In this document: positions 8,430 to 16,984 of the stretch, one piece after another
Layout of the letters: every line of letters begins with the position of its first letter
Numbering within the stretch: position 1 is the stretch's first letter
From: Dictyobacter alpinus
GTDB lineage: Bacteria > Chloroflexota > Ktedonobacteria > Ktedonobacterales > Ktedonobacteraceae
Length of the DNA: 64,000 nt
Assembly (NCBI RefSeq): GCF_003967575.1
Contig: NZ_BIFT01000002.1
Location: 1,550,001-1,614,000 of the forward strand
Direction of reading: 5' to 3'
Position numbers and translations under genes: made by a program
Notes under the pieces: model-generated
Databases searched by the model: none
Told to the model about the DNA's origin: nothing
Seen by the model: the letters and a program-made list of their open reading frames with translations, nothing else

Positions 8430-10148
8430 CTAGTGCATAATGGCAGGGCTGAACGATTCCGAGCCATCATTCACGCCTTCAGTAACGCTATCAGCATTGA
8501 CTTTACCACGACCGCTACGTAAAGGAATTTCCTTCAGGAAGAAGACCATCAACAAGCCAGCAACCATAAAGCATACGCTGAAGATAAAGACATTATGAAT
8601 ACCCTGAGACAAACCTACTTTTACAGCCTCCAGGATCTGATCATAAATCTTCGTACCCCCAGGAAACTGCTGAAAACTATGCAAGATCTTTTCCTGCGTA
8701 TCCTTCGAAAGCAGAATATTAGGATTGTCAAAAATGCCCAGCACGTCCTTATGATAGCGCTCCTGAACAGTTGTAGCAAACTGCTTTACCGATGCCGGCA
8801 CAGCACTACGGAAAGCTGGCTGGTAGGCAGAAGTCATCACAGATCCCATAGCAGACAAAGCAATCGTACCACCAATCTGACGGAAAAACGTCAGAGCAGA
8901 GGTTGCCTGCCCGATACGGTCAGGTAGTGCATTCTGGACAATCAAGGTATAGAGCGACATACCACAACCAATGCCAAATCCCATCACCACCATCGAAACC
9001 CAGAGATCGTTAGCCCCCGAATTGACATTCAGGCGTAACAGCAAAGATGCACCAATCACACTGATAACCATACCAACAATAGCGATAATTTTATATTTAC
9101 CAGTGCGCGAGACCAGCAGACCAGACAAAACACTGGCTGCGATCAAGGACAACATCATAGGCGAGAGCAGCAAACCACTATTCGTCGCCGAGATTCCCAG
9201 GATGCCCTGTGCGAACAGAGGCAGAAAGTAGATCGCGCCGAACATCGCCATACTGGTAATCATTGCAATCGCAATGGAAATGGTAAAGATGTTATTTTTG
9301 AACAGGCTAGGATCGATGATTGGTTGCTTTCCATTACGTTCAAGGTAAGCCTCGTAAGCAAAGAAAGTCACAAAACCCACCAGTGACAGCCCAAACAAAG
9401 CAATAGTCTGGATTGAGAGCCAGGCATATTGAGTACCGGCCCAGGTAAATCCAAGCATCAATGGTACAGTACCAACAATCAGTAAAGCCGCACCTAAGTA
9501 GTCAATCGAGACATTCGTCACTTTTCTACGCAGAGAAGGCATCAAGAAGATCAGTACTAATAGGGCCGCAATGCCTACTGGCAGATTTACATAGAAAACC
9601 CAGCGCCAGTTGGCATTTTCAGTAATCCAACCACCTGCTGCAGGTCCCACAATCGAAGAGAGACCAAAGACACCACCGGTCAAACCCTGCCATTTACCAC
9701 GCTCACGAGGAGGGAACAGGTCGCCGATTACCGCAATCGCAATTGGCATCAAAGCCGCCGCGCCCAGTCCCTGGAACGCACGGAACAGAATCAACTGATT
9801 CATAGATTGAGCCATACCACAGATGGCTGAACCAACTAAAAAGAGGACAACACCCACCAGGAAAATCGACTTACGTCCAAACAAGTCAGAGAGCTTACCA
9901 TAGATCGGGATCATCACGGTGGAGGTCAGCAAGTAAGCGGTGGTCACCCAGGTATAGCGATCCAGTCCATTGAATTCCGAGATAATATGTGGCATCGCAG
10001 TCGAAACAATTGTCTGATCCAGGGAGGCCAACAGCATCACCAGCAGCACACCAGCCATAGTTAAAAGTGTCTCACGTCTGGTATAGCGTGGAGCATCGGT
10101 CGTATCTACCGAAATCTCACCAGAAGTATTGGTTTCTAAAGCGCTCAT
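8430..10148 (-). CDS. DHA2-family (EmrB/QacA-type) multidrug MFS transporter
   Basis: A drug:proton antiporter of about 572 residues with 14 predicted helices, the length and topology of the DHA2 family. Visible motifs include TVVSTAMPHI-type motif D1 (LDQTIVSTAMPHI), the loop 2-3 motif A as GKLSDLFGRK, and motif C in helix 5 (GGVFGLSSIVGPAAGGWI). The N-terminus is a short polar cytoplasmic tail. The ATG follows AAGG by 7 nt; the frame also has an adjacent TTG. Its promoter, about 190 bp upstream, carries a pair of 10-bp direct repeats at the transcription start, so it is probably repressed or activated by a dedicated regulator not encoded next door. Substrates unknown. Confidence 0.88.
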   Translation of the reverse strand: MSALETNTSGEISVDTTDAPRYTRRETLLTMAGVLLVMLLASLDQTIVSTAMPHIISEFNGLDRYTWVTTAYLLTSTVMIPIYGKLSDLFGRKSIFLVGVVLFLVGSAICGMAQSMNQLILFRAFQGLGAAALMPIAIAVIGDLFPPRERGKWQGLTGGVFGLSSIVGPAAGGWITENANWRWVFYVNLPVGIAALLVLIFLMPSLRRKVTNVSIDYLGAALLIVGTVPLMLGFTWAGTQYAWLSIQTIALFGLSLVGFVTFFAYEAYLERNGKQPIIDPSLFKNNIFTISIAIAMITSMAMFGAIYFLPLFAQGILGISATNSGLLLSPMMLSLIAASVLSGLLVSRTGKYKIIAIVGMVISVIGASLLLRLNVNSGANDLWVSMVVMGFGIGCGMSLYTLIVQNALPDRIGQATSALTFFRQIGGTIALSAMGSVMTSAYQPAFRSAVPASVKQFATTVQERYHKDVLGIFDNPNILLSKDTQEKILHSFQQFPGGTKIYDQILEAVKVGLSQGIHNVFIFSVCFMVAGLLMVFFLKEIPLRSGRGKVNADSVTEGVNDGSESFSPAIMH

Positions 10149-10306
10149 CAAGCATCCTTATCAATTCGTAACTATTTCATCAAAAAGAGGTCACAGAAAG
10201 GCTGATTAAAACAAAGTAGGTAGGAGTAGAGGCAGTAAAGCACCTATCTCGCTGTAGGGGCCTTCATTGGCACAAAACAATTACTTATAGAGGCGCCTGG
10301 TTAATT

Positions 10307-10335
10307 CCTGACCATATATTCCTTGCCTGACCATA
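10307..10335 (-). promoter_or_regulatory. Paired direct repeats TATGGTCAGG at the MFS promoter
   Basis: On the minus strand TATGGTCAGG occurs twice (10335-10326 and 10316-10307), 19 bp apart start to start, about two helical turns. They begin at the expected transcription start of the exporter gene. Such spacing on one face of the DNA suggests a regulator site. A further CAGTCAT pair (10336-10342, 10354-10360) overlaps the promoter. Confidence 0.5.
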
Positions 10336-10343
10336 CAGTCATA

Positions 10344-10372
10344 ATTTTACGATGCAGTCATGATAAAGTCAA
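10344..10372 (-). promoter_or_regulatory. Promoter of the DHA2 exporter gene
   Basis: Read on the minus strand, TTGACT (10372-10367) and TAAAAT (10349-10344) are separated by exactly 17 bp. Transcription would begin near 10337, leaving a leader of about 190 nt. Confidence 0.65.
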
Positions 10373-10391
10373 GAGGGATCAATGAAAACGA

Positions 10392-10451
10392 AAAAACTCA
10401 TAGAAAGAGGCTCGTTTCACCTATGAAACGAGCCTCTTTCTATGAGTTTTT
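10392..10451. terminator. Long perfect hairpin terminator after the mannosyltransferase gene
   Basis: Arms of 28 bp (10392-10419 and 10424-10451) are perfectly complementary with a 4-nt loop, CCTA. The outer ends are A5/T5, giving a T tract in either direction. It lies just downstream of the glycosyltransferase stop and upstream of the exporter promoter. Confidence 0.85.
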
Positions 10452-10475
10452 CCGATGTAAAATCACAAGATAATA

Positions 10476-12236
10476 TTATTTTGCGGCGACACTGGCATTT
10501 TCAGTAACCATATCTACTGATGCGGCATTTAAAGCGGGCTCTTTGTCTTTTTTCAGGCGACCATACAGGTAAACAAGGACGCCAGCAAGAACAGGAAACA
10601 GCATCATCAAGAAATAGCGAATCCCTAATTGATAGCCACCAAAGCGGAAAAACACCAGATTCATGTACGTTAGTAAGGAGCTCGCGGAAAACACCAGACA
10701 AAATACGAGCAGTGCCCTTGTCAGGCGACCTTGAGGGAATGCCAGGGTTAAGGGAGCCAGAGCAACCAGCCAGACCACATACCAGGAATAAAACCAGGGG
10801 GTCACGAGCAGAATGATTGTCATCGTAGCCAGGCTTCCAATAACAAGGGTCCGCATCGAAGGTGAACGCCAGGCATACCAGGCACCAACCAGGATAGTCA
10901 CACCCATCACCAGGATATCGACTTTACTCCAGAAGCCACGATTTGCCAATGCATGGGCGGCAAAGCCAACCAGCGAATTCGATTTCATAGTCGGGCGAAG
11001 TTGCAGCCAGTTCATAGCCACACGCATTAAGGAGTTCTGCGCCCCACTAGAGGATGGTGGCGTTCCAAAACTGCGCACGATCTCTCCCAGACCATGACCA
11101 ATCCAGAAGGGCAAATATGCCAGCAGCGCAATACCAGCGAACAAGGCACCTGCGATAACCACATTCTTAATAGCCGCAAACCAGGGCATCTCACGCACCG
11201 GAGTATGTGGAGTTCCAAGGGTTTTGGCTGCCAATACTAACAAGAAAAAGAAAATCACAGGAATGGAGGTAAACTTCACCAGCACTCCCAGGGTGAGTAC
11301 TACCAATGCGGGCCAATAATTTTTGACCTGCGTAAAACCGCGCTTATTCGCAGTAATACACAAATCAAAGCCATATAACAAAAGCGTACTCATAAAAACA
11401 TCGTTGTGAGCACCCAGAGGCCCTTCAAAGAGCATTAAAGGATTGAGCGCGTAGAGAAACATGCCAATGGTCACAGTACGTTCTGAACGGCCTGTAGTGC
11501 GCAGGATACGCCCAATCAAAAAAGTGTTCAACAGATGGCAAGCCAGACCCAGAAAGCGATAAATATAAAAATATGGTAGGGGATGGTCACCAAAGATCAA
11601 CGAAAGAGAGCCAGCAAGATAGACCCACACAGGACCATAAGCAGACGAAGCCTCACTCCATCCATCAATATGTGTCAGGAGATCATCAAATGCAACCTGT
11701 CTCGGGGTTGTAAAATATGGATTTGCTCCATGCGCCCCCACGAGATTGCCATAATCTGCATAAACAAAAAGATCCTTTGAAGCCATACCGGGGGTCAAGA
11801 CAAAGATGAGTCCTGCGACAATTGCACCAATCCACATCCAGCGGCGTATGGTTGGTACCTGCTCAGGCTGAGCACGCTTCACAATAAAGTATGCTGCCAG
11901 CCCATATAGGACAAATGCCATGGCCAGCAACAAGAGAATCTCAATATTGCCCGTTAGATACAAAGCCACAGGATCCGAATGCGTGAAATGCATCGGCAGC
12001 CATCGTCCCCAACCAGTCAACCAGGGCAACGCTGGAGGAGAGAAACCACGGGGAGTTGCTATATCTTCAGTCAGGCCAGTATAACCAAGGTGCCCAAGGC
12101 GCGAAATGGGCGTGGTACTCAACAAAATGCATACGACAATAGCCAGTACACAAAAAATCATAAACCAGGGCCGAGCATACTTATGTCCTACTGACTGACT
12201 CGATGATGACTTTCCAGTTTCTATCGTTTTATTCAT
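10476..12236 (-). CDS. GT-C polyprenol-phosphomannose-dependent mannosyltransferase-like membrane protein
   Basis: A 586-residue protein with a dozen or so hydrophobic helices. The first extracytoplasmic loop has the arrangement of GT-C enzymes that use polyprenyl-phosphate sugars: an early SKDLFVYADYGNLV segment, then HGANPYFTTP and SSAYGPVWVYLAG, as in the MptA/MptB alpha-1,6-mannosyltransferases of actinobacteria. The acidic residue of KDLF is the likely catalytic base by analogy. It would elongate a cell-envelope lipoglycan or glycan with mannose (inference). The N-terminal 25 residues are polar and cytoplasmic. The ribosome binding site is weak. It is a single gene closed by the hairpin at 10392-10451. 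Confidence 0.75.
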   Translation of the reverse strand: MNKTIETGKSSSSQSVGHKYARPWFMIFCVLAIVVCILLSTTPISRLGHLGYTGLTEDIATPRGFSPPALPWLTGWGRWLPMHFTHSDPVALYLTGNIEILLLLAMAFVLYGLAAYFIVKRAQPEQVPTIRRWMWIGAIVAGLIFVLTPGMASKDLFVYADYGNLVGAHGANPYFTTPRQVAFDDLLTHIDGWSEASSAYGPVWVYLAGSLSLIFGDHPLPYFYIYRFLGLACHLLNTFLIGRILRTTGRSERTVTIGMFLYALNPLMLFEGPLGAHNDVFMSTLLLYGFDLCITANKRGFTQVKNYWPALVVLTLGVLVKFTSIPVIFFFLLVLAAKTLGTPHTPVREMPWFAAIKNVVIAGALFAGIALLAYLPFWIGHGLGEIVRSFGTPPSSSGAQNSLMRVAMNWLQLRPTMKSNSLVGFAAHALANRGFWSKVDILVMGVTILVGAWYAWRSPSMRTLVIGSLATMTIILLVTPWFYSWYVVWLVALAPLTLAFPQGRLTRALLVFCLVFSASSLLTYMNLVFFRFGGYQLGIRYFLMMLFPVLAGVLVYLYGRLKKDKEPALNAASVDMVTENASVAAK

Positions 12237-12910
12237 ATAATCATTCTACACTCAATATGTCTACATCTTAAGATGCCCGCAACATTCATAGATTGCGCAA
12301 ACACTACACTTGTCTAATACGAGATAAAATTACAGAGGTAACCATTTGACAGAAAAAGAGTACTAAACATGCTAACTCATTTAATTCTTTCACCATTTTG
12401 CGCGTCATATTTGCAAGCAACACGTCATTGACAGTATTATAACTTACAAGCCTGCTTGATGCTCACCCTCATTGGGGATGTAGCACGCGCTTATACTCTC
12501 TTTATAGTGGTTCTACCAACAAGCAGGCACCGCTAACATAAAGTCGCATCAGCAGGGCAAAAGGTGGTCAGGAATTCCATCAGGCACTATATTAAACAGT
12601 TATTGCATAACGATAACACAAACAATCATTACATATACAATACCTAAGAAAATGCGCCCGGTTGTAACTGACAAAAAGCCTGGCCCATAAATACTATAGA
12701 TTGATGCACAACACCAGCATACAGCAAGGAGAACAGAGTCAGATAAGAGCCCCTAGCCTTCTATACAAACGCATAAATAAAAGTGAATAGATATTGAACA
12801 CACAAGAGGTCAGATATTCTGATATACTACTTACTTATAAGCTCACAAAAAAGATTTATCAATTATCAGGATTAGCATATAAACTGGAATTTCATCCCAA
12901 AGGATAGAAA
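12237..12910. other. Long intergenic region without a convincing gene
   Basis: AT-rich DNA between the mannosyltransferase start and the palindromic element at 12911. GCCTGCTTG (about 12452-12460) and CAAGCAGGC (about 12520-12528) could close a 75-nt structure containing a small CCCTCATTGGGG hairpin, so a small RNA is possible but not supported by a promoter-terminator pair. No open frame of note. Confidence 0.4.
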
Positions 12911-13073
12911 GTAACTATTCAGAACCAGTCGATGCCTCCAGTATCGACAAATGTTTGTGATGTCGTTGCGGAAAATGTCGGCAGTGCCGACATTTTCCGC
13001 AACGACATCACAAACATTTGCTCTGCGAAGCAGAGCAGGGGCATTTTAGCTCGCAAGGGTCCTGAATAGTTAC
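12911..13073. repeat. MITE-like palindromic element, family 2 copy 1
   Basis: A 163-bp element bounded by perfect 12-bp terminal inverted repeats, GTAACTATTCAG (12911-12922) and CTGAATAGTTAC (13062-13073). Inside are a short hairpin (GTCGAT/ATCGAC), a 71-bp perfect palindrome (35-bp arms 12949-12983 and 12985-13019, 1-nt loop) and a second short hairpin GCTCTGC-GAA-GCAGAGC (13020-13036). The same order recurs at 15822-15988 and, reversed, near 54760-54892. No coding capacity. Confidence 0.85.
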
Positions 13074-13159
13074 GATAGAGGTCAAATTACTCTTATAAAA
13101 TCGTATGCTATTTTTTATACGCCAGACTGGGATAAACAGTCTTTTTTTGAGGTATAAAC

Positions 13160-13552
13160 GTGACGACACGAATTCTTGTCATCGAAGATGAGCCAGATAT
13201 TTTAGAACTCTATCGCATGCTCCTGGAGACAGAAGGTTATGAGGTCTACACCCATGACACGGTTTATAATGATCTCACAGCCATAAAACAGATCAAGCCC
13301 CATCTGATCATTCTGGATCTGATGATTGGAGGCAAAGAGGCTGGCTGGAAATATTTAGAAATGGTTCACCAACATCCAGATACCTCTTTTATACCCTTAT
13401 TACTAAGTACAGCAGGAGATCACCAACTCCGGGAAAAGATAGATGCCTTGAAAACACCTAGCGTCGATGTGGTATTTAAGCCATTTGATGTTGAAGAACT
13501 TTTACAGGTAATACAAAATTTGCTTGCACTCGCCCCTCTGGAGACCTGCTAA
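13160..13552 (+). CDS. Single-domain response regulator
   Basis: A 130-residue stand-alone receiver domain (CheY-like) with no output domain. The acidic pocket is ED10-11, the phospho-acceptor is D53 in LIILDLMI, the switch Ser/Thr lies in LLSTAG (83-84) and the conserved Lys is K107 in VFKPFD. It starts with GTG behind GAGG. No histidine kinase is adjacent, so its partner is encoded elsewhere. The upstream 85 bp separate it from the palindromic element. Confidence 0.88.
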   Translation: MTTRILVIEDEPDILELYRMLLETEGYEVYTHDTVYNDLTAIKQIKPHLIILDLMIGGKEAGWKYLEMVHQHPDTSFIPLLLSTAGDHQLREKIDALKTPSVDVVFKPFDVEELLQVIQNLLALAPLETC

Positions 13553-13762
13553 GCAAAATATATAATTATCTGAACTTACACATAAAAATGCGTAGCTGAC
13601 CTACTACCCACATCCAGACTAAAAACAGACAGAAAAAGGTAATCTGGGCCACAAAAATACCTTTTCTATTGACCAAACCAACAAGGCTCGTGTACTATAT
13701 CGTAAGAAGGGTACATAAAGTTTAGAAGAGCAAGGCGAGTTTTTAGACAGGGAGATATAATT

Positions 13763-14284
13763 GTGGCATCAATACTCGGTCTGGAAGGAGCGATAACGCT
13801 AGCCTTTATCAGCTACGTTTACCTGGCAGTATTTCTCTGCGGCATAGCAACCTTCCTGCTCGTTTTCTTCCTGCTCAACAGGAGAAAGAAAACGTTTTGT
13901 GGCATCTGCGCTAAACGCCTGCAAAACGACGATAACTTTTGTAATTTCTGTGGAACGGCAACCCATAGAATTGTGCTACCACCCGCCAGTATGGCACCTG
14001 TACAACCTTTATCTGCCTATGGTCAACAGGGAATGCATGGTTACAGTCCAGCGCCTTCCTGGATATCTCCGTTACACGTAGCGCAACACCAGACCCCGCA
14101 ACCAGCTCCTAGAGCAGTATTCCGTCCTCCTACCACCCACATCCCACAGGCAAATTATGCAAGCGCAATAGAACAACCAGATTATAATTGTCCTCAATGC
14201 AATGCCGATCTTTATTTCAGCGATACCTTCTGCGGCAATTGCGGAGGCCGCCTGGTACCAGCGGTCAAGCAGATACAATATTAA
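13763..14284 (+). CDS. Membrane-anchored zinc-ribbon protein
   Basis: A 173-residue protein. An N-terminal hydrophobic segment (about 10-38) forms one membrane helix followed by RRKK, so the rest is cytoplasmic. Two zinc ribbons follow: CGICAKRL...CNFCG at about 46-64 and CPQC...CGNCGGRL near the C-terminus, with a Pro/Gln/Ala-rich linker between. It starts with GTG behind GGGAG. Function unknown; proteins with this layout are common in filamentous Chloroflexota. A palindromic element lies just downstream. Confidence 0.6.
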   Translation: MASILGLEGAITLAFISYVYLAVFLCGIATFLLVFFLLNRRKKTFCGICAKRLQNDDNFCNFCGTATHRIVLPPASMAPVQPLSAYGQQGMHGYSPAPSWISPLHVAQHQTPQPAPRAVFRPPTTHIPQANYASAIEQPDYNCPQCNADLYFSDTFCGNCGGRLVPAVKQIQY

Positions 14285-14333
14285 GATAGTGTTTGTTTCC
14301 GCTCTTATCGTGGAGTGTGCAGCCAGCCGCACG

Positions 14334-14435
14334 CGGGCCCTGAAGGGCCCATGCTTCTTTGACGTGTGCTGTCAACAAGTGAGCTTCGCTTACTTGTTGA
14401 CAGCACACGTCAAACCGTTGGAGCGCCGAAGGCGC
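14334..14435. repeat. Palindromic element between convergent genes
   Basis: A GGGCCC-TGAA-GGGCCC hairpin (about 14334-14350) is followed by 23-bp perfect arms (14358-14380 and 14392-14414) with an AGC-TTC-GCT inner hairpin, then GAGCGCCGAAGGCGC (14421-14435). The trailing short hairpin is the same type as at 26550, 46795 and 60530. It follows the zinc-ribbon gene. Confidence 0.75.
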
Positions 14436-14481
14436 GAAAAAAAATGGTATGCGGGGCATGGATTCCATGCAGATCAAACAC

Positions 14482-14544
14482 TGTATAGAGAAGTAACTGG
14501 ATGATAGCTATGGGTAGCCTGTCATCCAGTTACTTCTCTATACA
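14482..14544. terminator. Hairpin terminator of the DUF4349 gene
   Basis: Perfect 23-bp arms (14482-14504 and 14522-14544) with a 17-nt loop, immediately 3' of the minus-strand lipoprotein gene. Confidence 0.75.
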
Positions 14545-14548
14545 TACA

Positions 14549-15562
14549 TTAGCTTTGTGGTGGTGGAGGCGAAGCACTAATCGTGGCCTTCAACGGTTGT
14601 AAAACGCTAGCGATACGTGAGCGATAGCGCCTCACAAGCCAGGTAATGATTGCAATTGGGACGATATAGATGCAAAAAGCCAGCAACCAGATCAGGAACG
14701 TCAGTATAGCCTGTCCAAAGTGCAAGGAAGCGGCAAACGCATCTGAGAAAACGCTACTAGCAGTCCAACCTGGAGTTGTGGCGGGTTGTGTCACCACACC
14801 CGGGATAATTGGTTGCAGACTTACAACCACCGTATAATAGGTAACCTGGCTGGACAATAGCTTTAAATGCGCTTCCGCATTCTCGATATTGCCTTCAACC
14901 TCAGACAACTTCTGATCAACAGTCACGATATCGCCAACAGACTGGGCATGGCTAAGCAGTTCTAACAAACGCGATTGCTCAACTTTATAATTTTTAATAC
15001 GTGACTGGGTATCCACATAATCATTAGAGACATCCTGTACCGTCTCTTTAAATGCCACTAACTTGCCACCTGTAGCCCCCTGAAGATTGTAGTCACGCAA
15101 GTGGTTATACACTTGTGTATACATACTTGCCTGCACCGAAAAGGTCAGACTTACATTATAAAAATTGTCAGCCACCTGCGTATATTCACCGCCAGCCGAA
15201 GAAGAACGGGGATCGGTAGCGCCGATCCAGGTCTGAATATCGCTGGCAACTTTACGCGTATCTTTTACCTGCATCGTTACATTCAGCGTCTTAATCAAAT
15301 ACTGTGGACCTCCCTGCGCGGATCCTGCATCTGATTGAGAATTGGCCGAATTCGATTTTGCCGCCCCAGGCTGATTATTGGCCGTACTAGCCTGAGAGTT
15401 AGTATTACCACCACTACTAGACGGGCGATAAGGAGCTCTAGTGGTTGTAGAAGTGCCACTATTAGAAGCTGCGCTACCACAAGCAACTAAAAAAATCGCC
15501 AGCAGCAAAAAACTGGTGATAAACAATGAGGCTTTGTGTAGAGACATCCGTGTATGTTCCAT
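14549..15562 (-). CDS. DUF4349 lipoprotein
   Basis: A 337-residue lipoprotein. The signal peptide ends in a lipobox FLVAC (Cys about 28), followed by a Ser/Asn/Gly-rich linker to about 85. A DUF4349 domain follows, marked by LIKTLNVTMQVKD, DVSNDYVDTQSRIKNYKVEQ and a coiled segment with a trailing VTYYTVVVSLQP, then a C-terminal membrane helix with a basic tail. The domain is therefore held outside the membrane at both ends. The biochemical role of DUF4349 is unknown. ATG behind AAGGAG. Flanked by a strong terminator and by the family 2 element at 15822. Confidence 0.85.
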   Translation of the reverse strand: MEHTRMSLHKASLFITSFLLLAIFLVACGSAASNSGTSTTTRAPYRPSSSGGNTNSQASTANNQPGAAKSNSANSQSDAGSAQGGPQYLIKTLNVTMQVKDTRKVASDIQTWIGATDPRSSSAGGEYTQVADNFYNVSLTFSVQASMYTQVYNHLRDYNLQGATGGKLVAFKETVQDVSNDYVDTQSRIKNYKVEQSRLLELLSHAQSVGDIVTVDQKLSEVEGNIENAEAHLKLLSSQVTYYTVVVSLQPIIPGVVTQPATTPGWTASSVFSDAFAASLHFGQAILTFLIWLLAFCIYIVPIAIITWLVRRYRSRIASVLQPLKATISASPPPPQS

Positions 15563-15821
15563 AAGCCTACTCCTTCAGATTCATCCATGCCATCAGGCCG
15601 TCAGGTCCTCCACCTATCAGTTCGTCAGGCCAGATATATAATCAATTTCAACAGATGTTATAAAAATACGTCATTAAAACCATAAAGACTTATTCAATCT
15701 ACGAGAAAGACGTCAGAAGCTTTGCAATAGTTCCCACAAGTGCTATCTATATTAAAATACGTTACTGCACGCCTATATATCTCATGATTATTGATAAATT
15801 CTCTACTTGTATTGCCTATAA
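15563..15821. other. Intergenic upstream region of the DUF4349 gene
   Basis: AT-rich DNA expected to hold the minus-strand promoter of the lipoprotein gene. I see no consensus pair I would defend and no gene. Confidence 0.3.
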
Positions 15822-15988
15822 GTAACTATTCATGTCTGGTTGATGCCGTGGGCATCAACCAGGTTTTTCGTGTGGTGGCGCAGAAAATTGTCGGGACAGC
15901 CAACAATTTTCTGCGCCACCACACGAAATTTTTTGCTCTGCGAAGCAGAACCAGAGCATTCTTGCGCGCAGGGGTTCCGAATAGGTAC
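15822..15988. repeat. MITE-like palindromic element, family 2 copy 2
   Basis: A 167-bp element with ends GTAACTATTC (15822-15831) and GAATAGGTAC (15979-15988), one mismatch in the terminal repeat. Inside are TGGTTGATGCC/GGCATCAACCA, a long palindrome with 25-bp perfect arms (15867-15891, 15903-15927) sharing the GCAGAAAATTGTC core with the other copies, then GCTCTGCGAAGCAGA. Same module order as 12911-13073. Confidence 0.82.
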
Positions 15989-16006
15989 GCCTACAAATAA
16001 AAAAGG

Positions 16007-16033
16007 CTGGAAGAGAGTATATATCTCCTCCAG
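16007..16033 (-). terminator. Intrinsic terminator of the LLM oxidoreductase gene
   Basis: CTGGAAGAGA (16007-16016) pairs with TCTCCTCCAG (16024-16033) with one mismatch. On the minus strand it is followed by CC and six T, the classic rho-independent form. Confidence 0.75.
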
Positions 16034-16045
16034 CTCATAACAAAG

Positions 16046-16900
16046 CTACAATCGAGGTGGTCCTTTACGTATGCGGTTGCGGCTTGCATCAATAGAGTTC
16101 CACTGTTCTAAGTCAGCTCCACAACGCATATCTTCCAACCACCAGGTCATACCAGCATCCGCCAATGGGAGAATAGTATCAGCATCCCGCCCAGGATCAT
16201 CGCCAGTCGTGGTGCCATAATAAAGAAAATCGAATGGCTTAGCGGTGGCCTGTTGCTCACGTATATATGTCACAAATTCACGATACGTCGCGACATTTAT
16301 ATGCTTATCCACATTGCCAGCTGAAGGTACCACCCCATCCCAACGCGCCGCCCGACGCATAGGAGCCTTATGTGGCCAGGTCGCCGCCACCCAGATTGGA
16401 ATGCCTCCAGGATGAACTGGTGCTGGCAGGAAAACAGTATCCTTTACCTGATAATAAGAGCCAGTGTAATTAAACGGCTTACCACTCCAAAGACCTACCA
16501 GAATATCAAGGGCCTCATCAGTCATGGCCGCCCGGCGTTTGATATCTGTCTCCTCGCCAAAATTATCCAGGGAAAATGGCTCGTTCCCAACGCCTACCCC
16601 GAGAATAAAGCGACCATTTGAAAGATGATCCAACGCCAGTGCCTCACGAGCCACCATCCACGGGCGTCGCCGTGGCAATGGGGTGACCAGCGGACCAAAG
16701 CGAATATGTTTGGTATGGGAAGCGATACCAGCCATAACAATCCAGGGATCAACCACGGCCATCTCATACAGTCCAAGTGAAATGTGATCCCAGAGAAAAA
16801 AACCATCCCAGCCAGCTACCTCAGCCTCCTGGGCCAGTTCAATCAATAAGCGAGGATCGGCAGCCACACTAAGATTGGGCATGTAAAGTCCATATTGCAT
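16046..16900 (-). CDS. LLM-class flavin-dependent oxidoreductase (possibly F420-dependent)
   Basis: A bacterial-luciferase-fold TIM barrel, about 284 residues. Hallmarks are GWDGFFLWDHI, RFGPLVTPLPRRRPWMVAREALALDHLSNGRFILGVGVG (read as separate strands) and PIWVAATWPHKAPMRRAARWDGVVP. The GVGVGNEPFS stretch resembles the F420-dependent branch of the family. Enzymes of this class oxidise or reduce small substrates with reduced FMN or F420; the substrate is not evident. The start is placed at the ATG that follows AGGA by 10 nt; the frame is open eight codons further. Another F420-type reductase gene lies near 44.5 kb. Confidence 0.82.
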   Translation of the reverse strand: MQYGLYMPNLSVAADPRLLIELAQEAEVAGWDGFFLWDHISLGLYEMAVVDPWIVMAGIASHTKHIRFGPLVTPLPRRRPWMVAREALALDHLSNGRFILGVGVGNEPFSLDNFGEETDIKRRAAMTDEALDILVGLWSGKPFNYTGSYYQVKDTVFLPAPVHPGGIPIWVAATWPHKAPMRRAARWDGVVPSAGNVDKHINVATYREFVTYIREQQATAKPFDFLYYGTTTGDDPGRDADTILPLADAGMTWWLEDMRCGADLEQWNSIDASRNRIRKGPPRL

Positions 16901-16984
16901 CTGTACTTGTCCTTTTCCTTGCACTCAGCAAACAGGCATCGTATCTATGAGTAAGCAGATGAGTAAAAGAGAGACGGCTGTGGA

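Noticed and set aside
12440..12530. Structured small RNA closed by GCCTGCTTG/CAAGCAGGC
   Set aside because: No matching promoter or terminator and no known family; kept only as a remark in the intergenic entry.
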